Shown here piece by piece: positions 1 to 5,661 of a DNA stretch of 9,366 nt (position 1 is the first letter of the stretch; every line of letters begins with the position of its first letter). The position numbers and the translations under genes were made by a program. Under the pieces are notes generated by a model that did not search any database, was not told where the DNA came from, and saw only the letters and a program-made list of their open reading frames with translations. Source of the DNA: Planctomycetota bacterium (lineage in GTDB: Bacteria > Planctomycetota > J058 > JARGOJ01); NCBI GenBank assembly GCA_029210225.1, contig JARGOJ010000278.1, forward strand, positions 1-9,366, written 5' to 3'.

Positions 1-291
1 GCCCTCATCGACGAGGATGCCGATGAGGGTTGCGGTCATGGCTTTGGTGCAAGATCCCATGTGATATTTGTCGGCGCTTGTGACGGGGGTGGGGTCGCCC
101 ATTTTGCGCGAGCCGACCGCGTTCAAGGTCTTCAGCTGACCATTCTTTATCACTGTGACCGCGAGGCTTGGCACCTTCTCCGCCTTCCGAATCGCCTCCA
201 GGTCCTTCTCTAGATCGTCCGCGTAGGCGAGCAGGGGACTGACGAAGAGAAGAGGGAGTAGTAGAAACGGGACGGGAATGGGATTCTTCAT
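1..291 (-). CDS. Secreted serine hydrolase, class C beta-lactamase family, N-terminal part
   Basis: The first 97 codons of a gene that runs off the left edge of the window. Residues 1-24 form a signal peptide (basic start, a Leu/Pro/Phe-rich core, then AYA before Asp25), so the product should be exported. The mature part opens with a helix and a VPSLAVTVIKNGQ strand pair, typical of the penicillin-binding-protein-like/class C beta-lactamase fold (Pfam Beta-lactamase type). The catalytic SxxK motif is visible as S80-C-T-K83 in GSCTKAMTATLIG, where Ser is the expected acyl-enzyme nucleophile and Lys the general base. The start at 291 is supported by AGAGGT four bases upstream. The downstream YxN and HxG motifs are outside the window, so the substrate (peptidoglycan peptide, ester or beta-lactam) cannot be judged. 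The gene is divergent from the YihY gene. Confidence 0.9.
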   Translation of the reverse strand, partial: MKNPIPVPFLLLPLLFVSPLLAYADDLEKDLEAIRKAEKVPSLAVTVIKNGQLKTLNAVGSRKMGDPTPVTSADKYHMGSCTKAMTATLIGILVDEG

Positions 292-407
292 GAAGACCTC
301 TGTGAAGTTCAAGACTTGAAAAGGGCGGAAGGTTTCGTACCCTTGGGGCTCGAAAAGTTGTTCAAGGCTCGTCGAGCGCGGCTCGGACAGGAAGCGATTT
401 CACTATT

Positions 408-1472
408 ATGTCCCAGACAGATTCGAGGGCAAAGGAAGAAAGCGAAACGGCGATAGGCCAAGGCTATGCCACGGTCACTCGATTGTGGTCTTTCGCCTCA
501 CGAGTCGTCTCACACTTCTTCGCCAACAAAGGCCTACTCCTCGCCGGCTCCGTGGCCTACAACTCCTTGCTCTCGATTATCCCTCTTTGTGCGGTTTTCC
601 TTGTCTTCCTCTCGCGCTTCTTCGAGCAAGAGAAAGTCTTGGAAGTGATTCACTTTCAACTCGACTTTATCACCCCAGGACAAACGGAGATTCTCCTCGC
701 CGAAATTCGCGGGATCCTGGCCAAGAGAGAGTTTGTCGAAGGCATCGGCATCTTCTTCATGCTCTTCTTTAGCTCCTTGGCGTTTAAGACCCTCGAAGAC
801 GCCATCGCTGTGATTTACAACAAGCAATTCCCAAAGACCTCAAGCTTCAAAATCGTCCGCGTTTTCAAGCGGGACTTCTGGATCTCAGCAGTGATTCCCT
901 ACGCGTTTATCGCGAGCATTGGGATCATACTATTGCTTGGTACCTTCTTTATTTCCTTCCTTGAGAACTTCTCAGGCCGTCAATTCTTATTGTTTGGCTC
1001 GTCTGTCAAGCTCGATCCTATTTGGAACTTCGGCTTTTGGGCCCTGGGTTTTGCAGTTCAGGTCCTGATGTTCGCATCCATTTACAAGGTGATGCCGACT
1101 ATTAAGATTGAAGTGCGCCGCGCCGTCATTGGTGGATTCTCTGCGGCGGTGCTCTGGGAGATTGTTCGCCGAGTGGTCAGTTGGTATTTCGCGAACGTCT
1201 CTATGGTTGGACGGGTTTACGGATCGCTCACGGCTGTCGTTGTTATTCTGCTCATGATGGAGGTCGGCTCGCTGATCGTCTTATTGGGAGCGCAGATCAT
1301 GGCCGAGCTCCGCTGGAGTGAGGCAGCGGGGCTTCCATGGTATGAAGGCGCGCCGTCTTACGACGAAATTCAAGAGGACGAAGATCCGAAATCGATAGCG
1401 GTCAAGTCGCCGGCGAGGAAGCCGAGGCCGCAGAAGAAAGCGAAGCGAAAAAAGCGCAAACGTCGTCGCTAA
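408..1472 (+). CDS. YihY/BrkB family inner-membrane protein
   Basis: A 354-residue polytopic membrane protein of the YihY/virulence factor BrkB family (UPF0761). Family hallmarks visible are LLLAGSVAYNSLLSIIPL near residues 43-60, KVMPTIKIEVRRAVIGG near 230, and a final hydrophobic pair ending LIVLLGAQIMAELRW near 290-305. About six membrane helices are expected, at roughly 42-65, 112-130, 155-182, 205-228, 240-260 and 268-298. Some homologues were once misnamed ribonuclease BN; the molecular role of the family is not firmly known, and transport is an inference only. The start at 408 has an AGGA about 15 bases upstream, a rather long spacing. The C-terminus is unusual: the last ~30 residues are Lys/Arg/Pro-rich and end in a nearly unbroken basic run, predicted cytoplasmic. 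It stands alone, divergent from the serine hydrolase. Confidence 0.93.
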   Translation: MSQTDSRAKEESETAIGQGYATVTRLWSFASRVVSHFFANKGLLLAGSVAYNSLLSIIPLCAVFLVFLSRFFEQEKVLEVIHFQLDFITPGQTEILLAEIRGILAKREFVEGIGIFFMLFFSSLAFKTLEDAIAVIYNKQFPKTSSFKIVRVFKRDFWISAVIPYAFIASIGIILLLGTFFISFLENFSGRQFLLFGSSVKLDPIWNFGFWALGFAVQVLMFASIYKVMPTIKIEVRRAVIGGFSAAVLWEIVRRVVSWYFANVSMVGRVYGSLTAVVVILLMMEVGSLIVLLGAQIMAELRWSEAAGLPWYEGAPSYDEIQEDEDPKSIAVKSPARKPRPQKKAKRKKRKRRR

Positions 1473-1805
1473 TGGAAATGAAAATGGGTGGACCCAATCG
1501 CCCACTCTTTCGCTGTGTACAACGGTGCCCTACGATCATGGAAGGGCGTCATCCCGATCTTGTCACAGTTCTTCGTTGAATTTCCGAGCAACCTAAGATC
1601 TGAAAGAGGCTCTTTCACGACAACGACTTTCGAGAATTCGCGACGCAGTTCTGCGGCCAAGACCATGATTAGACTCCCATAAGAGAATGCAAATTCCCTT
1701 CATAGAGCCAGGCCAGTCTTCACTCGAAGCTCCAAATTTGCATGACCATTGGTTAGAATCGAGCCGTGTCTCATACTTGAGACGATATTCGCGAGAAGAG
1801 GAATC
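1473..1805. other. Intergenic stretch with no supported gene
   Basis: 333 bases between the YihY gene and the RING-like protein gene. Short open frames exist on both strands (for example 1488-1682 plus and 1469-1666 minus). None has a good ribosome site, a recognisable domain or a composition suggesting coding. A short palindrome, GAAAGAGGCTCTTTC, lies near 1600-1615 but lacks a T-tract and is not a convincing terminator. The promoter of the downstream gene is probably here, but I see no clear -35/-10 pair. Confidence 0.5.
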
Positions 1806-2978
1806 ATGGTCGGTCAGATCGAAATAAGTCAAAGTTCTCTCACGCCAAAATGTCCTGTTTGCCACGATCCCCTCAAACCCAATGAGCCCGTCGCCTGTTG
1901 CTCCCACGAGCATAGCTTCGTCCACGAAGTCTGCCTTGAACTCGTAAAGAAATGTACGGTTATTGGTTGTGACGAGGAAATGTTTGCCTACGAAGAGGAA
2001 ACTCCTGATCCTAAGCCGGTCCCTGTTTCATTGCGAGGGTCACGATCGAAGACCCAGGTGACGTTGATCCCTGCTCTAGCCGCCGTTGCGTTGGCACTTG
2101 TTGGCGGTACCGGATTGTTCGTCTACTTCACAAACCTGATAAGTAAGGAGAAGCTGAAAGCAGCGAATATGAAGGCAAATGCTGAGGTTCGCTACTCTAA
2201 TGTGGTGAAACAACTCCAACAAAAGGAAGAGATCCTCGAAGGCGCCCAATTGAAATTGCGTGAACAACGCAGATTCGAAATCGAGTTAAAAACGACGAAA
2301 CGTTTGTTGCAAAATTCTCGCGAATCATTGAGTTTTCTTGAGAAAGAAAACGAAAAATTGCGTGCTGAAAACATTAGGATCCAACAAAGTCTAAAGCGTC
2401 TAGAACAGAGTGCGAAACCCGACCCGATTTTAGAAAAATTGAGGAGTCCGTTTAGCAATGTATTCAACAAGTGGGGTCACAATCTGATTTTGAATCCTGG
2501 GGCGGAAGACGGCTTACTTCATTGGACAACGAAGACAGGCTATTCGATCCGTGGTGGTCACAGTAAAGCATCCAGCACACCTTACTTTTTTGCGGGGGCT
2601 AATGGATATGGGGAAGCCCAACAATTCATCGATTTGCGGTCGATTCGAAAAGAGTTAGAGCAGTCTACGATTGCATTCACCTTCAAAGGCTTAATCAGAA
2701 ATCATGACAATTATGACCGGCCGCGAATTCAGGTCGACTTCATTGCAGCGGACGGCGTTAGAATCTCTACATTCAGTCCCATTGGTCGAGCAAACAAAAA
2801 CTCATGGAAAAAGATTGAAACTAAGGGAATAATCCCTAAGGCGGCGCGGCTCGCCGTCATAAAAATTATGTCTTTTCGCACTCGCGGAAAAAACAATGAC
2901 GGCTACGTAGATGAGCTAGTTTTCAGTGTTCGAAAGAGCCCAGACCGCGGACCAGAAACAGCGAACTCCCCTAAGTGA
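1806..2978 (+). CDS. RING-like zinc finger, membrane helix, coiled coil and FBA/CBM-like jelly-roll protein
   Basis: A 390-residue protein of unknown function with four recognisable parts. Residues 16-55 carry a cross-brace zinc site like prokaryotic RING fingers: C16, C19, C31/C32, H34/H36, H40, C43, C50 and C55 in CPVC...CC.H.H...HEVC......C....C. Residues 85-109 are one hydrophobic helix. Residues 113-203 are a charged heptad-like coiled coil. Residues 226-377 resemble the galactose-binding-like fold seen in F-box-associated (FBA) and CBM domains: NLILNPGAEDGLLHW, then YFFAGANGYGEAQQFIDL, then a late W and YVDELVFS. Basic residues before the helix suggest the finger is cytoplasmic and the jelly-roll outside. 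The start at 1806 is preferred over 1749 because AGAGGA lies five bases before it. A sensor or adaptor role is inference; no catalytic domain is visible. Confidence 0.82.
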   Translation: MVGQIEISQSSLTPKCPVCHDPLKPNEPVACCSHEHSFVHEVCLELVKKCTVIGCDEEMFAYEEETPDPKPVPVSLRGSRSKTQVTLIPALAAVALALVGGTGLFVYFTNLISKEKLKAANMKANAEVRYSNVVKQLQQKEEILEGAQLKLREQRRFEIELKTTKRLLQNSRESLSFLEKENEKLRAENIRIQQSLKRLEQSAKPDPILEKLRSPFSNVFNKWGHNLILNPGAEDGLLHWTTKTGYSIRGGHSKASSTPYFFAGANGYGEAQQFIDLRSIRKELEQSTIAFTFKGLIRNHDNYDRPRIQVDFIAADGVRISTFSPIGRANKNSWKKIETKGIIPKAARLAVIKIMSFRTRGKNNDGYVDELVFSVRKSPDRGPETANSPK

Positions 2979-3322
2979 AGTGTTCCACAGCTCAAGACTA
3001 TGTCGGATTGCGCCTTGATAGCATTTTCTCGCGTTTCATCGGCCATTTGTGATCTAAGCGCTTTTCCAATGCGGACGCAAAGAACAATGAGCGAGGATTT
3101 TTAGAGCAGCAAAACTACAATGGCTTCTTCTTGTTTTAGCCTTCGTTTTAGTTGGGTAAGTGCAGGCTCAGGACAAAACGTTCGTGAAGTCGTGAAAGTA
3201 GCGCTAAACCAGATTCAGATTAGATAACAACTTCCAAACACTCAGCCAACAGCATGGCGCAGAGTTGCGACTCTCCTTTAGTCCTCCTCCCGTGTGCGAT
3301 CCCAATTGCTTAACCCAAATTG
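2979..3322. other. Gene-poor intergenic stretch with possible gene remnant
   Basis: About 340 bases without a supported gene. At 3112-3195 (plus) one frame reads KLQWLLLVLAFVLVG, then a TAA at 3157-3159, then VQAQDKTFVKS and a stop. This looks like a signal peptide with its cleavage region, interrupted by a stop codon. It may be the decayed 5' end of an exported-protein gene. No start codon with a ribosome site and no downstream continuation were found. Confidence 0.4.
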
Positions 3323-3356
3323 CAAGAAGGCGAGTGCGGTCACACTCGCCTTCTTG
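3323..3356. terminator. Strong hairpin in repeat copy A, possible terminator
   Basis: A perfect 14-bp inverted repeat: left arm CAAGAAGGCGAGTG (3323-3336), loop CGGTCA, right arm CACTCGCCTTCTTG (3343-3356). The T-tract is poor on the plus strand (GATTCTTC follows), and on the minus strand the stem is followed by CAATTTGGG. It lies about 300 bases beyond the stop of the minus-strand S1 pair, so it could end that transcript. A role as a structured repeat unit rather than a terminator is equally possible. Confidence 0.5.
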
Positions 3357-3411
3357 ATTCTTCAGAACTCTGATTTAGTGAGACGCTGGTCTTCAGCTTT
3401 TTACTTTGGAA
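3331..3411 (+). repeat. 81-bp dispersed repeat, copy A
   Basis: Matches copy B (4943-5023) in the same orientation over 81 bases with no gaps and about seven mismatches by eye (roughly 91% identity). Shared blocks include CCTTCTTGATTC, AACTCTGATTTAGTGA and ACGCTGGTCTTCAGCTTTT. The left end forms the distal part of a 14-bp hairpin. No transposase or coding motif is seen in it. Confidence 0.85.
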
Positions 3412-3680
3412 TGCCAAGGACTGATAGTACAAAGGATCGAGTCTTTAGCACTGAGGAGGCAAGGTGTGCTTCGTCGCATGACAAAGTGCGAAAGTGCGTT
3501 GAAATACTGGGTCGGCTCGACCCGGATATCGCGACAGTCGTTCGCTGGGCCTCTGAAAATCGCCGTGTTTTCCAACGCTTGCTAGGCGACGATGAATTCA
3601 GGCATGTCTGCCAAACCCTATCGAAAAAAACAATCTGGAGCGCTCAGCGACAAACAGATCAAGGCTTCGGAACAACGTGA
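3411..3680 (+). CDS. Doubtful small hypothetical protein
   Basis: An open frame of 89 codons, starting at the ATG immediately after repeat copy A and ending in TGA. The frame extends upstream to 3294, but that part is the repeat and hairpin and is unlikely to be coding. The peptide is hydrophilic and probably helical, with a plausible segment around LDPDIATVVRWASENRR, but I recognise no family. There is no spaced Shine-Dalgarno (TTTGGA abuts the ATG). Its last 22 bases overlap the 3' end of the convergent S1 gene. It could be a real accessory gene, a remnant or chance. Confidence 0.25.
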   Translation: MPRTDSTKDRVFSTEEARCASSHDKVRKCVEILGRLDPDIATVVRWASENRRVFQRLLGDDEFRHVCQTLSKKTIWSAQRQTDQGFGTT

Positions 3681-4141
3681 AAGTCGCGCCGTTCCGGATT
3701 AATCTGTTTCACCATGACAGCTATGTTCGCTCCCGCTATCGGCGGCTCCTTGTAAGCAGAGCGAGAGAGAATACCGGAGAGGCCTAAGGGGTGACGGACA
3801 AGGCTAAAGTTAAAACCTATATGGGTTATTGTTCCCTCAAAAACCATCCCACAAAACAAAATCGCTGGATCTGTGAATGGGTTTTGCTCTGGAGTAAGGC
3901 GGATCAAAGAAGCAGAAAAGTCAACTTTATCGTCGTCAATAACCTCTATCACGTAGACTTTCAAAGGCTGTCCCACCTCTGCTACCTCTCCAATAGGCGT
4001 GTCATAATAAGAGACCTCTGGCAGCATCAGAACGCCAACTAAGTCTTGATACTTAAGGATAATCCCCCAGTCAATCATCTTTGTGACCTTGGCAATAATG
4101 ACATCTCCAGGTTGGATTCTTGAATACGATTTTTCCGTCAT
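3659..4141 (-). CDS. Two-domain S1-like RNA-binding protein (second of pair)
   Basis: A 160-residue protein with two OB-fold S1-like domains. The first (about 8-80) begins IQPGDVIIAKVTKMIDWGIIL and has the usual GxVxxxxxWGxxV pattern. A linker, NPFTDP, follows, resembling the NPW linker between S1 repeats in ribosomal protein S1. The second domain (about 93-157) begins GMVFEGTITHIGFNFSLVRHPLGLSGIL and is degenerate at its end. Single-stranded RNA binding is the family role; a specific target is unknown. The start at 4141 is chosen because GAGAGGG lies four bases upstream and the S1 fold begins just after it. An ATG at 4198, overlapping the previous stop as ATGA, would add 19 residues with no S1 character. 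It follows its paralogue by 53 bases and should be co-transcribed with it. Confidence 0.82.
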   Translation of the reverse strand: MTEKSYSRIQPGDVIIAKVTKMIDWGIILKYQDLVGVLMLPEVSYYDTPIGEVAEVGQPLKVYVIEVIDDDKVDFSASLIRLTPEQNPFTDPAILFCGMVFEGTITHIGFNFSLVRHPLGLSGILSRSAYKEPPIAGANIAVMVKQINPERRDFHVVPKP

Positions 4142-4194
4142 GTTTCCCTCTCGGCATTGAAACCCAGCCCAGATCATCAACGATTCACACAGTG

Positions 4195-4671
4195 TCATTT
4201 GAGCCGCACACGAATATCCTGCTCTTCAACGTTCAAATGGGTAATGACGACCTCAACAGTATCGCCCTGACAAAGGGTCTTCGTTGTCGGATCAAAATCC
4301 TCAAAGTGAAGCAACGCCAATGCTTGGAGAGGATGCCGAATGAACACGCCGTACGATAAAGGATTGTAGACAACACCCATGAAGACAGTACCGACGGAGT
4401 ACACCGAGGGGTCATGCCAAGGATGTTTTTCAGGGTGCATTCTCCGCACTGAACCAAGTGGGCCGGCGAATTGCTTCGACATCGAGGGTGGTCGATCGAC
4501 GATAAGTGAAATTCGATCACCGATATTCACAACGTCTGTAGCGGCTACCAACGGAATCCAACTGAGTTCATGAAGAGGTATGAGAAACTGGATACCATCG
4601 CAATCGACATAAGCGCCGAAAGATTCGGCGATTGTCACAGTCCCCTCTATAATATCGTCAACTTTAATCAA
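4195..4671 (-). CDS. Two-domain S1-like RNA-binding protein (first of pair)
   Basis: A 158-residue protein starting with TTG at 4671, supported by AGGTG seven bases upstream. Domain one (about 3-65) reads VDDIIEGTVTIAESFGAYV then IQFLIPLHELSW, a clear S1 motif. The linker HPWHDP matches NPFTDP in the neighbour. Domain two (about 92-158) reads SVGTVFMGVVYNPLSYGVF, then RHPLQALALLHFEDF, and ends DIRVRLK, as S1 domains often do. The shared G-x-V-F-x-G and RHPL positions show that the two genes are tandem paralogues of one family. It is far shorter than ribosomal protein S1 and has no catalytic domain such as a nuclease or PNPase core. A role in RNA binding or translation is inferred only from the fold. 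Confidence 0.85.
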   Translation of the reverse strand: MIKVDDIIEGTVTIAESFGAYVDCDGIQFLIPLHELSWIPLVAATDVVNIGDRISLIVDRPPSMSKQFAGPLGSVRRMHPEKHPWHDPSVYSVGTVFMGVVYNPLSYGVFIRHPLQALALLHFEDFDPTTKTLCQGDTVEVVITHLNVEEQDIRVRLK

Positions 4672-4809
4672 CCAGTTTCACCTAACTATTGAGATTTAGT
4701 TCACTACAAAAAAAGTGCTTTGAATTGGAAAAAGTGTATCACTGGTCACCGCAGGCCACTGAACAAAATCATGTTTGACTGGTTGAGCGCGTCAAGCAAA
4801 TACTGTGAC

Positions 4810-4831
4810 GGGTCGACACATGGGTCGACCC
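4810..4831. repeat. 8-bp perfect inverted repeat (hairpin)
   Basis: Arms GGGTCGAC (4810-4817) and GTCGACCC (4824-4831) around the loop ACATGG. The right side also contains the self-palindrome GGGTCGACCC, so GGGTCGAC occurs twice in direct orientation within 22 bases. There is no T-tract, so this resembles an operator or structured RNA more than a terminator. Function unknown. Confidence 0.6.
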
Positions 4832-4887
4832 CTGCACCACTTTGGATCTTCATTCAAGGCTATTGCATAATTCAAAACACCGAGGCT

Positions 4888-4912
4888 GTCCACATGTCCA
4901 CATAACTGTGGA
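4888..4912. repeat. Tandem GTCCACAT pair with inverted TGTGGA
   Basis: GTCCACAT is repeated directly at 4888-4895 and 4896-4903. The second copy forms an inverted repeat with TGTGGA (4907-4912) across TAAC. The core TCCACA is shared with DnaA boxes, but each site deviates from TTATCCACA at its left end. Confidence 0.55.
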
Positions 4913-4942
4913 ATTGGTTAGAGCTCCCCAAAATTGCATAAA

Positions 4943-4960
4943 CGAGTGCGTTCGCACTCG
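4943..4960 (-). terminator. Probable terminator of the oxidase-thioredoxin unit
   Basis: Read on the minus strand, a 7-bp stem CGAGTGC/GCACTCG with loop GAAC is followed by TTTATGCAATTTT. It lies about 75 bases beyond the TAA of the thioredoxin gene. The T-rich tail is interrupted, so efficiency is uncertain. Confidence 0.5.
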
Positions 4961-5023
4961 CCTTCTTGATTCAGCGGAACTCTGATTTAGTGATACGCTG
5001 GTCTTCAGCTTTTGACTTTGGAA
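4943..5023 (+). repeat. 81-bp dispersed repeat, copy B
   Basis: Ungapped partner of copy A (3331-3411), in direct orientation 1612 bases away, about 91% identical by eye. It ends 12 bases from the stop codon of the thioredoxin gene, so it makes up the gene's 3' untranslated region on the minus strand. Its hairpin (4943-4960) has a shorter stem than copy A, and its two arms differ from copy A in a way that keeps pairing. Confidence 0.85.
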
Positions 5024-5035
5024 AGCGCGTCGCGA

Positions 5036-5605
5036 TTATTTCCCTGATTTCTTTGACTTGCTAGGGGCCTTCTCCGCGAGCATCGCGACAATTGCGCGAT
5101 CTAATTCGGCGTTGGACAAGTCGGCCACCCGTAGGATGCCAGCCCGGTCAATGATGTACTAGTCAGGATTGGAATCAACTGCATATTTTCTGCGAGTTTT
5201 ATCGCCGTCATCAATGACGATTGGATATTTAATTCCATTCTTCTTTGCGAAGTCAGCCATTTTCTCAGCGGCCGCTTTTGAATGGACTCCAATGATTACG
5301 AGACCCTTATCTTTGTATTTCTCGTGCAGTTTATTGAGGTGGGGCACCGCCCCACGACAGGGTCCTCACCAGACGCCCCAAAAGTCGAGGACGACGACTT
5401 TACCCTTGAGCTCGGACAGCTTCAGAGCTTTGCCACCGGTGTTCATCCAATCTTTGACTGAGAGGGCTGGAGCGGCTTTTCCCTCTAAGGGATCTTTTTT
5501 GGCGCGCTGGGCTGCGCTACCTTCTCTTTTGAAATCGTCTTTGGCCAGGGCTGGAGCGACCAACAGGGTCACCAGGGCGATGGCAAAGAAGCTATAACGG
5601 AGCAT
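5036..5605 (-). CDS. Exported TlpA-like thioredoxin, candidate selenoprotein (UGPC); also has an in-frame TAG
   Basis: One 189-codon frame encodes a complete TlpA/AhpC-TSA-like thioredoxin interrupted by two stop codons. The start at 5605 follows AAGGAG with ideal spacing. Residues 1-21 are a signal peptide ending ALA, so the domain is extracytoplasmic. The domain runs from about residue 40: LKLSELKGKVVVLDFWGVW, then codon 80 (TGA, 5368-5366), then GPCRGAVPHLNKLHEKY, and later the cis-Pro region SNPD at 145-148. Homologues have Cys at codon 80, so TGA falls on the resolvable active-site residue (xGPC, partner C83). This is the usual Sec position, and a SECIS-like hairpin follows. Codon 149 is TAG (5161-5159), then YIIDRAGILRVADL and helix residues to TAA. 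Without readthrough of both stops the fold is incomplete. A recent pseudogene or sequence error is the main alternative. It lies 56 bases after the FAD oxidase. Confidence 0.7.
5339..5355 (-). promoter_or_regulatory. Candidate bacterial SECIS hairpin
   Basis: On the minus strand, stem GTGGGGC (5355-5349), loop GGT and stem GCCCCAC (5345-5339) form a perfect 7-bp hairpin inside the coding region. The loop begins 17 bases after the TGA at 5368-5366. TGAG at the TGA can also pair with CTCA (5338-5335) as an outer stem. Bacterial SECIS elements lie just 3' of the UGA with an apical loop starting with G; the E. coli fdhF element has a GGUCU loop at nearly the same distance. Specific SelB recognition is inferred, not shown. 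Confidence 0.55.
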
Positions 5606-5661
5606 TGATTTCTCCTTCTTCAATAACATTGAAACTTGTGACTGAGCCTTCAGCCACTTCA

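Larger units (their letters stand above)
4672..5035. other. Intergenic region with AT-rich leader, hairpin and TCCACA cluster
   Basis: About 360 bases between the two minus-strand operons. The AT-rich part at 4680-4740 should contain the promoter of the S1 pair, but I see no convincing -35/-10. Further right are an 8-bp hairpin (4810-4831), a tandem 8-mer with an inverted TGTGGA (4888-4912) and repeat copy B. A 61-codon frame at 4720-4905 has no coding signs. Confidence 0.5.

Noticed and set aside
1749..1805. Upstream ATG start for the RING-like gene
   Set aside because: The extra 19 residues have no domain character, and the ATG at 1806 has a much better Shine-Dalgarno.
1593..1925. 110-codon minus-strand frame overlapping the start of the RING-like gene
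   Set aside because: It covers the antisense of the zinc-finger region and has no ribosome site or known motif.
4888..4912. Replication origin or DnaA-box cluster
   Set aside because: Sites keep only the TCCACA core, and no dnaA, dnaN or long AT-rich unwinding element is nearby.
3331..5023. Composite transposon or CRISPR array from the two repeats
   Set aside because: Only two direct copies 1.6 kb apart, no transposase, no terminal inverted repeats and no regular spacers.
5169..5597. 142-codon plus-strand frame opposite the thioredoxin
   Set aside because: It is the antisense shadow of a clear thioredoxin domain; the peptide has no domain features.
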